A stretch of 64,000 nucleotides of DNA from an uncultured Rhodanobacteraceae bacterium (GTDB lineage: Bacteria; Pseudomonadota; Gammaproteobacteria; Xanthomonadales; SZUA-5): positions 1-64,000 of the forward strand of contig CALEZI010000057.1 in NCBI GenBank assembly GCA_937928755.1, read 5' to 3'. The notes under the pieces were generated by a model. That model was given only the letters and a program-made list of their open reading frames with translations. It had not been told where the DNA came from and searched no databases. Position numbers and translations under genes: made by a program. Positions 34,796 to 42,949 of this stretch are shown here, one piece after another (position 1 is the stretch's first letter; the number at the start of each line of letters is the position of its first letter).

Positions 34796-35949
34796 GCGGC
34801 CACCTCGGCGAGCATCACCGAACCATAGGTGCCGACGCGATCGCGCCGGTGCCAGCTCTCGCTGTCGTGCGCGGTGAGCACCTGTTGCGCGAACGCCGGC
34901 AGGAATTCCACCTGAGACGCTGCCGAGCGCAACAGGATGCGCCCCCCCGGAGCGCAACGTTCGAGAATCATCCGCCACTCGTGTTCGAGCGCAGCCACAT
35001 CGTTGGCCCACAACCAGTCCTGGTGGTCGAGCAGCACGAAATGCGTCAGCGCGCCGGCGTGGCCTTCGAGGAACGCACTGAAACTGGAGGTATGCACGTG
35101 CACGCGGTGAATGCGCTCGCGCAGGCATTCCAGATTCTCGCGGCGCAGGTAGTTGGGGCAACACTGGCGGGTGTAGGCGCCGTGCAGGTAGAGCCGCCAG
35201 AAATAATTCTCCGCGATCGGCACTTCGGTCATCAGCCAGCGCACCTTGTCCTGCACATAGGCGCTGACGCCGCCCGGATATTGCGCGGTGATCAGATCGC
35301 GCTGCGCGCGCGGCACACCGGCCAGCGCGAGGGTGGCCGGCTGGCGCACCAGGGCGCGCATCGCCGGTCCGAACAGGCGCGGTTCGATCTCTGCGTACCG
35401 TTGCCGCTGGGTGGCCAGATCGGGCGCCTCGAACAGCCGCTCAAGATCGCGATGCAGCGCCGGGCGGGCGATACGCAGCAGGCTGCGCAACAGCCAGGCG
35501 ATGTCGCCGGACGCGCCGCAGAAATAGAACGAGCCGCGACCGCGACCGTTGAACCAGTGCAGATGCCGGTCCCAGAACGCCGCCGAGGCGGCGAGCAGGC
35601 GCGGGCGCAGGCGATGTCGATAGAGCTGCTCGAAACCCGGGTGGCGGCCTTCGCCAAACAGCGCAAACAGATCGTCGTGGTCGAGCACGGCCAGCGCAGC
35701 CAGTTTCAGGTCGAGTAGCGCGTTCTGCCGCGAGTTGAGATCGACGCAGTGAATCTCGGCGGGATCGTCGAGCAGGTAGTCGAGCGCATTGCAGCCGGCG
35801 CTGGTGATCATCGCGATACGACTGCCGGATGTCACGCCGAGCAGGGCGCGGTCTGCGCGCGGATCCTCCCAGCAGGTGTTGTAGATCAGACGCGAAGCGT
35901 GCACATGGCGAAACCAGCGGTCGTATGCGCGTTGCTTGAGTGTCGACAT
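34792..35949 (-). CDS. btaA: BtaA-like 3-amino-3-carboxypropyl transferase (DUF3419)
   Basis: BtaA moves the 3-amino-3-carboxypropyl group of SAM onto diacylglycerol, forming diacylglyceryl-homoserine at the inner membrane. The 385-residue protein carries IYNTCWEDPRADRALL (about 22-37), the SAM-site strand MITSAGCNALDYLLDDPAEI (about 47-66), CVDLNSRQNALLDLKLAAL, and in the second half VLLDHQDWLWAN and GGRILLRSAA, all typical of DUF3419. ATG 35949 has GGGGA upstream; the longer frame (to 36003) is unsupported. It is 14 nt downstream of the PAP2 gene and overlaps btaB. Direct assignment as BtaA is inferred from family plus partner gene. Confidence 0.85.
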   Translation of the reverse strand: MSTLKQRAYDRWFRHVHASRLIYNTCWEDPRADRALLGVTSGSRIAMITSAGCNALDYLLDDPAEIHCVDLNSRQNALLDLKLAALAVLDHDDLFALFGEGRHPGFEQLYRHRLRPRLLAASAAFWDRHLHWFNGRGRGSFYFCGASGDIAWLLRSLLRIARPALHRDLERLFEAPDLATQRQRYAEIEPRLFGPAMRALVRQPATLALAGVPRAQRDLITAQYPGGVSAYVQDKVRWLMTEVPIAENYFWRLYLHGAYTRQCCPNYLRRENLECLRERIHRVHVHTSSFSAFLEGHAGALTHFVLLDHQDWLWANDVAALEHEWRMILERCAPGGRILLRSAASQVEFLPAFAQQVLTAHDSESWHRRDRVGTYGSVMLAEVAA

Positions 35950-35963
35950 GCCAGTCCCCAGGG

Positions 35964-36506
35964 TTATGCCAGTGCCAGTGTTGTGGCTTCGAACAGCGCC
36001 CATCCGAGCCCGATGGCGGCGATGACATCGCTCGGGTAATGCAGGCCGAGCACCACCCGCGACATCGCCACCGCGGCGCAGAAAGGCCAGAGCAACAGCC
36101 CCGCCAGCGGATAGGCATCGCTTGCCACCAACGTGAAGCCAACCGCGTGCAGCGTGTGTCCGGACGGAAAACTGAATTCGTCGAGCGGCGCGACGCGGGT
36201 GCGCAGCGCTTGCTCGACTGCCAGCGGTCTTGGCCGTCGACTGATCTGCTTCAGCGACTTGTAAACCAGCAGACTGGTGAGCCCCAACAAGGCCATCTGC
36301 AGCGCGACGCGTTGGCCCGATTCGCCGCCGAACAACAGCAGACCCAACATCAGCAGGTACCAGATGATGCCGTCGCCGAGGCGCGATACGACGGCGAACA
36401 CGGCAATCGTGCGGCGGCTCTGAGAATGACGTCGAACCAGCCGGGTGAGGCGCAAATCGGACGCGCAGAACTGTTCAGACAGTCGTCGAATGGAGAGCGA
36501 CATCAT
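35964..36506 (-). CDS. PAP2-family membrane phosphatase
   Basis: A 180-residue membrane phosphatase with the complete three-part PAP2 signature: K-x6-R-P at 86-94 (KQISRRPRP), FPSGH at 113-117 and SR-x5-H-x3-D at 149-160 (SRVVLGLHYPSD). About five hydrophobic helices surround these sites. Members dephosphorylate phosphatidate, phosphatidylglycerol phosphate or undecaprenyl pyrophosphate. Between a glycosyltransferase and BtaA, production of diacylglycerol from phosphatidate is the natural guess. Its 5' end overlaps the glycosyltransferase gene by 32 nt. ATG 36506 or 36503 (MM). Confidence 0.9.
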   Translation of the reverse strand: MMSLSIRRLSEQFCASDLRLTRLVRRHSQSRRTIAVFAVVSRLGDGIIWYLLMLGLLLFGGESGQRVALQMALLGLTSLLVYKSLKQISRRPRPLAVEQALRTRVAPLDEFSFPSGHTLHAVGFTLVASDAYPLAGLLLWPFCAAVAMSRVVLGLHYPSDVIAAIGLGWALFEATTLALA

Positions 36507-37659
36507 GGTTCTTCTCCTTGGGTCCGGTTGGGTGCTGCTGCGCCATCAGCGCGCACAGCAACTGCACGAAGTCGTCCGCAACCCGTTGCGGACTCAAGTG
36601 CTCCACGGCAAGCCGGGCGGCGCTTCCCAGGCGCCGGCCCTTGAGCCACGCCAGCGTGGCCTTTTCGGCTGCGCGCACGAATGCGCTGGACTTGGCGAAT
36701 GGCGCCAGTTCACCGCTGACCCCGCATTCGATGTGCTCGTGCGCCGCAGCGTAGTCGAAGGCACACACGGTCAACCCGCTGGCCATCGCTTCCAGGGTGA
36801 CGTTGCCGAAGGTTTCGGTCAGCGAGGGAAACAGGAACAGATCGGCGCTGGCGAAATGGCGCGCCAGTTCGTGACCGAGCAATACCCCCGGAAACAGGTG
36901 CTGCGGATGCTCACGCTGCAACGCGCCCCGCGACGGACCGTCGCCGATCCACAGCATGCGCGCACCCGGACTCAGGCTGTGGATGCGTTCGAACGCGGCG
37001 GTGGCCAGTTCCAGGTTCTTTTCCGGCGCCAGGCGTCCGACATGCACCACCAGCGGCGCACAGTCGGCAACGCCAAGTTGCCGCCGCAGCTCGACATCAC
37101 GGTGGCGCGGGTCGAAACGCTCGGTATCGACCGCGCGGCGCAGCAACTCGACGCGGGCAAAGCCATTGGCGCCGAGCCATTGTTTCAGCTCCTGCGTTGG
37201 CACCAGCGTGCAGTTGGCGCGGTTGTGGAAATGGCGCATCCAGGCGCGCGCGCTGGATTGCAGATATGCGGCACCGTAATGGCGGAAATAGTCATCGAAA
37301 CGCGTATGGAAGCCGCACACGACGGGAACGCCTGTCGCCCTGGCCGCAGTTACGGCCGACCAGCCTAGCGGTCCCTCGGTGGCGACATAAACCGCGTCGA
37401 CCCGTTGGTCGCGGATCAGTCGCTTGAGGCGCCCGCCCGCGGGCAGCCCGAACTTGAGCCCGGGGTAACGTGGGATCGGCAGACCGCGGGTCAGAACCTC
37501 ATCGCTGTCGCCCTCGCCGCTGCCATCCTGCACCTGCCGCGGACGCACCAGGGTGACACGATGCCCAGCCGCCCGCGAGTACTGGGCGAGCGACTGGACC
37601 GTGAGGGCAACGCCGTTGACCTCGGGCGGATAGGTCTCGGTAACCATCAACAGGTGCAT
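36475..37659 (-). CDS. Glycosyltransferase family 4, possible diacylglycerol glycosyltransferase
   Basis: A 394-residue GT-B enzyme beginning HLLMVTETYPPEVNGVALTV, with CGFHTRFDDYFRHYG, VHVGRLAPEKNLELA and the donor motif FPSLTETFGNVTLEAMASGL. This resembles the MgtA/SqdX-like group, whose members glycosylate diacylglycerol or phosphatidyl-lipids, and the Agt enzymes induced by phosphate starvation. It is the first gene of the operon with PAP2, btaA and btaB. I use ATG 37659; GTG 37668 would add three residues. Pho-box-like heptamers lie at 37705-37744. Acceptor and sugar are inferred from context only. Confidence 0.85.
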   Translation of the reverse strand: MHLLMVTETYPPEVNGVALTVQSLAQYSRAAGHRVTLVRPRQVQDGSGEGDSDEVLTRGLPIPRYPGLKFGLPAGGRLKRLIRDQRVDAVYVATEGPLGWSAVTAARATGVPVVCGFHTRFDDYFRHYGAAYLQSSARAWMRHFHNRANCTLVPTQELKQWLGANGFARVELLRRAVDTERFDPRHRDVELRRQLGVADCAPLVVHVGRLAPEKNLELATAAFERIHSLSPGARMLWIGDGPSRGALQREHPQHLFPGVLLGHELARHFASADLFLFPSLTETFGNVTLEAMASGLTVCAFDYAAAHEHIECGVSGELAPFAKSSAFVRAAEKATLAWLKGRRLGSAARLAVEHLSPQRVADDFVQLLCALMAQQHPTGPKEKNHDVALHSTTV

Positions 37660-37704
37660 GCGGCGCACTCTTGCGGCTCAGTGCGCGCAGGCTGCGCGCC
37701 CAAC

Positions 37705-37744
37705 ACTACGGCGCGGTAACGCTGCGGTTGCAGTGCCGTGACGG
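37705..37744 (-). promoter_or_regulatory. Candidate Pho-box array upstream of the GT4-PAP2-btaAB operon
   Basis: On the minus strand four heptamers repeat at exact 11-nt spacing: CCGTCAC (37744-37738), CTGCAAC (37733-37727), GCGTTAC (37722-37716) and CCGTAGT (37711-37705). Against the PhoB half-site CTGTCAT/C they match 6, 5, 4 and 4 of 7 positions. The array ends 45 nt before the ATG. Similar arrays precede phoX and the plcP operon. Confidence 0.45.
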
Positions 37745-37776
37745 CGCCCGGCAAGGTGACTTGCGAGCCAGCGTCT

Positions 37777-38226
37777 ATGCTAAAAAGCACTGCCCATGTT
37801 CAGCGAGCGTCCCCCGTGGCCAAAGCAAAGCCCCCAATTGCTCCGATCAAGGCCGAGCGCAGCAAGCGCACGGCGGCAGTTGCCAAGCGGACTGTCGACG
37901 CCAAGTCGAACCAGAAAGCACCCAAACCGCGCGCCAAGAAGCCCAAGGCAATCGCCCAGGCGCCCGCGCCTGCGCCCGCAAAGGCACGCGCGAAGCTCGA
38001 GCGCGGCCGCTTCGCTCTGCCGCTGGCCGATTTCAATCGGCTCGCGGAACTCAAGGTGCGTGCGGGCGTACTGGGTCGGCCGACCAAGAAAAACGAACTG
38101 TTCCGCGCCGGATTGCGCCTGTTGTCCACGCTGTCGGACGAGTCGCTGGTGATTGCGCTGGATCAGCTCGAACCGACCCGGAAAAAGGCCAGGCGCAAGT
38201 CGGACCTGGACAACCGCGACAACTGA
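37777..38226 (+). CDS. Small Lys/Ala/Pro-rich basic protein, unknown function
   Basis: About 149 residues in two parts. The first about 70 are a low-complexity, highly basic tail rich in K, A and P (AKPPIAPIKAERSKRTAAVA, then KPRAKKPKAIAQAPAPAPAK), like histone-H1-type bacterial tails. The remainder is a folded-looking block, GRFALPLADFNRLAELKVRA then GRPTKKNELFRAGLRLL, which resembles a ribbon-helix-helix or small nucleic-acid-binding unit. Starts at ATG 37777 or GTG 37816 (VAKAKPP) are both possible; the TATGCT at 37775 could instead be a -10. It is divergent from the lipid operon and may bind DNA; no name is offered. Confidence 0.6.
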   Translation: MLKSTAHVQRASPVAKAKPPIAPIKAERSKRTAAVAKRTVDAKSNQKAPKPRAKKPKAIAQAPAPAPAKARAKLERGRFALPLADFNRLAELKVRAGVLGRPTKKNELFRAGLRLLSTLSDESLVIALDQLEPTRKKARRKSDLDNRDN

Positions 38227-38255
38227 AAACGGTGGCGTGAACGCGTTTGCAACAG

Positions 38256-39338
38256 TCAGCGCGTTCCTAGCTTGAAGCTGACCGTCTTGCGCACGCGGGT
38301 AGCGACCGCAACGCCGTTCTCCCGGCGCGGCTCGAAGCGCCAGCGTTGAGCGGCGCGGATGGCTTCGCGATCGAACACGCGCGTCGGTTCGCTGCGTACC
38401 ACCTTGACATCCTGCACCGCACCGTCGCTGCCGATGTCCAGCTCCAGTTCGACCCAACCCTCGATGCGCCGCTGAAACGCGGAGGCGGGGTATGCCGGGC
38501 GGACATCGAGCAATTGTCGCGGCTCCTGAATTCGCAGAGTCGCCGTCGAAGCATCGGCGGCGGCGGCAACCGGCGCTCCCGAGGCGGGCACCGGGTCCGC
38601 GACCGGCGCTGCGACTGGCGCGGGAGCGCTCGCTGCCGGCGCTGACGTCGACGCGGTGCTTGCACTGACCGGCACTGCTGGATCGACCGGCGCAGGCTCC
38701 GCGGCCGGCTGCGACGACACCTCTGCGCTCGGCGGAGTCGGTGCGCTGCTTTGCATCGCCGTCGCCTCAGGCGGCGCTGGCGACGACACAGCCACCGGTG
38801 GTGAAGCAGCCGCCTCGGCAGCCAACTGCTCGGCACGTTCGATGCTCAACCTGGCCTCTTCCAGTTGTTTGTTCAGCGGGCCGAGGCTGAGCTCACTGGC
38901 ACCCATCCGCCGCAGCAACTCGAATTGCCGATGCGCTTCAAGCAGATCGCCCGCCGCGATGCTGCCCTCGACTGCGCTGACCGCCGGCGCTATCAGATCC
39001 AGCAGCGCCAGGCGCGCGGCCGCATAGGTGGCTTCGACCTCTCTCGCCTGCAGGTAATATTCGACGGCATTGTCGCCCGCAGGCGCCAACAGACGCCGTT
39101 CGTTGAGTGCTGTACGTGCGCTTGCCAACAGCAGGTTTCCCCGATCAGCGCTCTGCGCGGTAGCGTTGTTGCTGCTGGTCGCCGCCACCGGACCATCGGC
39201 TGGCGAACCGCTGCGGTCGCGCGTGAGCCACCACGCGCCAACGCCCACGCCAGCCAGCACGACGATCAGGATCGCCGGTGCGGCGGTGCGCAGTGCCGAT
39301 CGGGCAATATTTCCAGCATTGGGGTTCGGATCCGTCAT
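38256..39338 (-). CDS. TonB-family energy transducer-like protein with periplasmic helical linker
   Basis: A 360-residue protein with one N-terminal membrane helix (APAILIVVLAGVGVGAWWL, about 24-42), a helical domain (about 65-170) that resembles repeated amphipathic helices, a Pro/Ala/Val-rich spacer (about 175-270) and a C-terminal TonB domain: RPAYPASAFQRRIEGWVELE, DGAVQDVKVVRSEP and AQRWRFEPRRENG. Normal TonB is about 240 residues with a short Pro-Glu/Pro-Lys spacer, so the extra helical part is unusual. No exbB/exbD neighbours are present. It lies downstream of phoX on the same strand with a 164-nt gap, so it is probably separately expressed. Confidence 0.8.
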   Translation of the reverse strand: MTDPNPNAGNIARSALRTAAPAILIVVLAGVGVGAWWLTRDRSGSPADGPVAATSSNNATAQSADRGNLLLASARTALNERRLLAPAGDNAVEYYLQAREVEATYAAARLALLDLIAPAVSAVEGSIAAGDLLEAHRQFELLRRMGASELSLGPLNKQLEEARLSIERAEQLAAEAAASPPVAVSSPAPPEATAMQSSAPTPPSAEVSSQPAAEPAPVDPAVPVSASTASTSAPAASAPAPVAAPVADPVPASGAPVAAAADASTATLRIQEPRQLLDVRPAYPASAFQRRIEGWVELELDIGSDGAVQDVKVVRSEPTRVFDREAIRAAQRWRFEPRRENGVAVATRVRKTVSFKLGTR

Positions 39339-39502
39339 CGTTGCACTCGGCACTCAATTGCCTGGAGCTTGTGCGGTCCGGGTTGCAGTGATGTTGCAGC
39401 GGCGTAACGCGCAGGTTGGCGCCGCGTAAACATTTCCACGCGGCGCTACGACCTGCGGCTCCGGCCTGGGGAGCGCCCGTGCGCGCTCCCCATTGCCGAT
39501 CT

Positions 39503-41485
39503 TCAAGTCCCGATGATCCCGCCGTCGTCCTTGCGGATAACCACCGTCGACGAGCGCGGTCGCTGGCCGAACGGCCACGACGAGATCGCGGTCGGGTTGG
39601 CCGGGTCATTGCGTTCGCTCGCCGGTTCGCCCGGATGCTGCACATTGACGAACATCGTGCGCAGGTCCGGCGTGGTGATGACACCGGTGATCTCGCAACC
39701 GCGCGGGCCGGTCAGGAAGCGCTTGAACTCGCCGTCGACGGCATCAAAGGCGAGCATCTGGTTGTTGCCGATGTTGCGATAGTCGCCGCGCTCGGTGCCT
39801 GGGCGCGAAACAATTGACGTCGAGATATCGGTCTGCACCCAGAGGATGCCGCGATCGTCGAACCACAGGCCGTCCGGGCTGCCGAACTTGTCGCCCTGAA
39901 TATTGCCCTGGCGGGTCGGATTGCTCAGCGTAGGGTCGCCGCATTGCACGAACTGCTGCCATTGGAAACTGCGCGCGCTGGCGTTCTGGCCATCCTCTGC
40001 CCAGCGGATGATGTGACCGAAGATATTCTGGCTGCGCGGATTGGCGGCATCGTTGGCCGGCTGGCCGGTGGTGCCACGGCGATCGTTGTTGGTCAGCGTG
40101 CAGTAGACATCCTGAGTGCGCGGATTCACCGCAATCCATTCCGGGCGATCCATCTTCGTGGCGCCGACACGGTCCGCCGCCTGGCGCGTCTTGATCAGCA
40201 CCTCGCCCTGGTCGGCGAAGCCGTTCTCCGGCGTCAGCCCGTTGCTGCCCCACACCAGCGGCAGCCACTCGCCGCGCAGATCGCCGTTGAAGCGGGCGAC
40301 ATAGAGAACGCCGTCGTCCAGCAGCGCTGCGTTGTGGGCACGGTCGCCGGGAATGTACGGACGATTCGACACGTACTTGTAGATGTACTCGAAGCGCTCG
40401 TCGTCGCCCATGTAGACCACCACGCGGCGATCGTTGGCGATGGTCACCCAGGCGCCTTCGTGCTTGATGCGCCCGAGCGCGGTGCGCTTGATCGGCGTCG
40501 CGGTCGGGTCGAAGGGATCGATCTCGACCACCCAGCCGAAGCGGTTCACTTCATTCGGATGGCGCGCGGCGTCGAAGCGCTCGTCGTGCTCGTGCCAACG
40601 GTAACCAGCGCCGCTTGCGCTGATGCCGTAACGGCGCTGGTCGGCGCTGAGCGTGCCGGCGTTGGCAAAATAGCCGTTGAAGTTCTCTTCGCAGGTCAGA
40701 TAGGTGCCCCACGGCGTGTAGCCATGCGCGCAATTGTTGATCGTACCGAGGATGCGTCGGCCGGCCGGGTCGGCGGCGGTGCGCATCAGCGGGTGGCCGG
40801 CAGCCGGCCCGGACACCGACATCGGCGTGTAGGCGGTAATGCGGCGCGCGTAGTTGGAAGGGCGCTGCACACGCCAGTTGGAGCCGTCGAACAGCGCTTC
40901 GATCACCGATACGCCGTGCGCCGCCTGCGACTTCCTGACCTTCTCGGCGGTCCAGGTGCGCTGGCCATCGGGATGCAGGATGCCATCGTCCGTGTACTCG
41001 TGATTGCTGACCAGCAGGCCGCGCCGCGAAGACGGTGTCGCTCGCCCACCGACGCTGAAGCGCGCCGGCTCGTTGAACGGGAAAAAGTGCATGCCGTCGT
41101 TGTGCATGCCCCACTGCAATTCCTGATCTTCGGCGCTGTTGCTGGCGTCGTAGCGGAAATAGCGCGACACATCGGAAATCGGATCGCCCCAGGCGATCAG
41201 CACATTGGCACTGTAGCCAGGCGGCACCACCAGTGTGTCGGCATCGCTTGCCGGCACCGGCACGAAGCCAACCCGCGGCGTCACACTGTAGTTGGGCGAC
41301 AGCGATTGCGCCTGCGCCTGCGCCTGCGAGCGCGCCGCCAGCAGCGGCACGCCGACCAGCGTGGCGGTCGCCGCTGCGAGCGAGCCCTTGAGAAATTCGC
41401 GGCGCTTGCGACTGAGTTCGAGCACCTCGTCGAAACTGGGATTGTCGCTGAAATTGGAAATGCCATCGTCGTGAAATGTGGACAT
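39503..41485 (-). CDS. phoX: PhoX-family alkaline phosphatase, Tat-exported
   Basis: PhoX enzymes are calcium/iron-dependent phosphatases that release phosphate from organic esters outside the cytoplasm. The 660-residue protein has a twin-arginine signal (SRKRREFLKG at 25-34, then an Ala-rich segment ending ARSQAQA) and PhoX motifs including GMHNDGMHFFP, LLVSNHEY near 155, NNCAHGYTPWGTYLTCEEN near 245-265 and DGLWFDDRGILWVQTD near 545. Phosphate-starvation induction is the rule for phoX. Four Pho-box-like heptamers lie 72-111 nt upstream of the ATG. It is divergent from the plcP operon across 280 nt. Confidence 0.93.
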   Translation of the reverse strand: MSTFHDDGISNFSDNPSFDEVLELSRKRREFLKGSLAAATATLVGVPLLAARSQAQAQAQSLSPNYSVTPRVGFVPVPASDADTLVVPPGYSANVLIAWGDPISDVSRYFRYDASNSAEDQELQWGMHNDGMHFFPFNEPARFSVGGRATPSSRRGLLVSNHEYTDDGILHPDGQRTWTAEKVRKSQAAHGVSVIEALFDGSNWRVQRPSNYARRITAYTPMSVSGPAAGHPLMRTAADPAGRRILGTINNCAHGYTPWGTYLTCEENFNGYFANAGTLSADQRRYGISASGAGYRWHEHDERFDAARHPNEVNRFGWVVEIDPFDPTATPIKRTALGRIKHEGAWVTIANDRRVVVYMGDDERFEYIYKYVSNRPYIPGDRAHNAALLDDGVLYVARFNGDLRGEWLPLVWGSNGLTPENGFADQGEVLIKTRQAADRVGATKMDRPEWIAVNPRTQDVYCTLTNNDRRGTTGQPANDAANPRSQNIFGHIIRWAEDGQNASARSFQWQQFVQCGDPTLSNPTRQGNIQGDKFGSPDGLWFDDRGILWVQTDISTSIVSRPGTERGDYRNIGNNQMLAFDAVDGEFKRFLTGPRGCEITGVITTPDLRTMFVNVQHPGEPASERNDPANPTAISSWPFGQRPRSSTVVIRKDDGGIIGT

Positions 41486-41556
41486 GCGCTGACCTCTGGC
41501 TAGTCGTCTGACGCACCGCCACGGCGCGTCGGGGAGCGTTACGCTAGGCGGCGGCG

Positions 41557-41596
41557 ATGACAGCCCTGTGCGGGATCCGTTGCAGCGGCGTTACCG
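41557..41596 (-). promoter_or_regulatory. Candidate Pho-box array upstream of phoX
   Basis: On the minus strand, reading towards phoX: CGGTAAC (41596-41590), CTGCAAC (41585-41579), CCCGCAC (41574-41568) and CTGTCAT (41563-41557), each 11 nt apart. The last is a perfect PhoB half-site; the others match 5, 5 and 4 of 7 positions. The 11-nt period and distance (72 nt from the perfect box to the ATG) fit PhoB-controlled promoters. Confidence 0.55.
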
Positions 41597-41659
41597 TTCC
41601 GGACATTTGTTTGCGCCCGGCCGCCGTCCCCGGCATGACTGCGGATCCGGTTCGTCGCG

Positions 41660-41710
41660 CCGCCACATTCACGTCACCCAGGCGTCGCGTCAACGTCATC
41701 GTTCTGTTGC
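41660..41710 (+). promoter_or_regulatory. Candidate Pho-box array upstream of the plcP operon
   Basis: Five heptamers recur at exact 11-nt steps on the plus strand: CCGCCAC (41660), ACGTCAC (41671), GCGTCGC (41682), ACGTCAT (41693) and CTGTTGC (41704). Matches to CTGTCAT/C are 5, 5, 4, 5 and 5 of 7. The array ends 56 nt before the ATG at 41766 and points in the direction of transcription. No convincing -10 box was found. Confidence 0.55.
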
Positions 41711-41765
41711 GAAGTTCCCGCAGAGTGCGCGCCAACGCCACAGCCATCGAAACCGGGGCCCAGGC

Positions 41766-42047
41766 ATGGACAGCATCGAGCAACGGTTCGTCGGCCAATG
41801 GCCGCACTGGTTCGAGGGCATTCGCGGCCAGTTGTCGCGGCCGTTGTTGCACGGAATGTCGCGCCTCGCGAAGATCGACCAGGCGCAACGGCTGATCGCC
41901 GAGTTACCCCATGTCAGCGGCCTGGAGTTCGTCGAAGAAGTTCTGCGGCGGCTGGGCGTGCGCTATCGCGGATCACGGCGCGCCAGCGTGCGCTATCTCC
42001 GCGCCAGCTCGGTCGCCGGTGAGGCCAACCAGGCGGTGGCGGCATGA
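41766..42047 (+). CDS. Small protein resembling the N-terminal region of OlsF/hemolysin-type acyltransferases
   Basis: A 93-residue protein, MDSIEQRFVGQWPHWFEGIR, then RPLLHGMSRLAKIDQAQRLI and HVSGLEFVEEVLRRLGVRYR. This pattern (a short helix pair, then H-x2-G-x-E/D-F-V-E-x-V-L) resembles the N-terminus of PlsC-type lysophospholipid/ornithine-lipid acyltransferases, but the catalytic NHxxxxD domain is absent. It therefore looks like a stand-alone or truncated domain. ATG 41766 overlaps no neighbour upstream, but its stop overlaps the plcP start by 4 nt (ATGA), so it is co-translated with plcP. Function unknown; the family match is from memory and uncertain. Confidence 0.6.
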   Translation: MDSIEQRFVGQWPHWFEGIRGQLSRPLLHGMSRLAKIDQAQRLIAELPHVSGLEFVEEVLRRLGVRYRGSRRASVRYLRASSVAGEANQAVAA

Positions 42048-42847
42048 ACGCCGGGCGCCGGCCGGTGATTGCGCGTACGCTGTTCCTCTCCGACCTGCAC
42101 CTCGGCTCGCCCAACTGCCATGCCGAAGCGCTGGTCGACTTCCTCGCCAATGTGCGTGCACAGCGCATTTATCTGGTCGGCGACATCATCGACCTGTGGT
42201 GGATCAGCGAGCGTCGAGCGCGCTTCGACCGCCACCAAACGGCGGTGCTGGAGAGCCTGCGCGAACTGGCGCGGCGCGGCAGCGAGCTGATCTACATCCC
42301 CGGCAACCATGACCGCCCGTTGCGCGAATTGTGCGGGCTGGTGCTGCCGCGAATGAAAGTGCGCCGCGATGCGGTCCACTGCGGCGCCGATGGACGACGC
42401 TACCTGGTCACCCACGGCGACGATTTCGATGGCGCGGTTCAGGCCGGCGGCTGGCAGGAATGGCTCGGCGACCAGTTGTACGAGTACATCCTGGCCGGGA
42501 ACCGCATCACGCAGCGGATGCGCCAACGCCTGGGACTGCGCTATTGGTCCCTGGCCGAGTTCATCAAGCGCCAGAGCGCGCTGGCGGAGCGTTACATCGA
42601 ACGCTACGCCGACGCCGCCGTCGCCGCAGCGGCGGCGCGCGGCCTGGATGGCGTGATCTGCGGCCATATCCACCGCGCCGCGCTGCAAGAGCGCGGCGGC
42701 TTGATTTACGCCAACGATGGCGACTGGGTCGAGAGCATGACCACCATCACCGAGGATTCGTGCGGCCAACTGACCCTGATGCGCTGGACCGGCCAGGCCG
42801 AAGTATTGGCCGAACTGATGCCAACCCGGATGCTCGCGGCCGCCTGA
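42044..42847 (+). CDS. plcP: PlcP-like phospholipase C (LpxH-type metallophosphoesterase)
   Basis: A 267-residue calcineurin-like phosphoesterase with all metal motifs: FLSDLHLG (D17, H19), LVGDIIDLW (D47), IPGNHD (87-90), VTHGDDFDG (H124) and CGHIHR (207-211), ending NDGDWVESMTTI. The length, the RYWSLAEFIK segment and the GDWVES motif resemble Sinorhizobium PlcP, which cleaves phospholipid headgroups to diacylglycerol during phosphate starvation, more than LpxH. Generic annotation would be UDP-2,3-diacylglucosamine diphosphatase-like. Coupled to the 93-residue gene upstream, and near phoX and btaAB, the PlcP role is favoured. Confidence 0.8.
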   Translation: MNAGRRPVIARTLFLSDLHLGSPNCHAEALVDFLANVRAQRIYLVGDIIDLWWISERRARFDRHQTAVLESLRELARRGSELIYIPGNHDRPLRELCGLVLPRMKVRRDAVHCGADGRRYLVTHGDDFDGAVQAGGWQEWLGDQLYEYILAGNRITQRMRQRLGLRYWSLAEFIKRQSALAERYIERYADAAVAAAAARGLDGVICGHIHRAALQERGGLIYANDGDWVESMTTITEDSCGQLTLMRWTGQAEVLAELMPTRMLAAA

Positions 42848-42949
42848 GCTGGCTGCGGTTCAGGCTCAAACCGAAGCCGCAACGACGCCGCAATCCGCCG
42901 GTCATGGACGCCGCTTAGGCTGTGTTCAATCCACCGCGGAACCCCAAAG

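Noticed and set aside
42888..42905. Pho-box array upstream of the PstS-OmpA gene
   Set aside because: CGGTCAT matches 6 of 7, but the phased neighbours CCGCAAT and CCGCAAC match only 4 of 7 in GC-rich DNA, so I did not list it as a feature.
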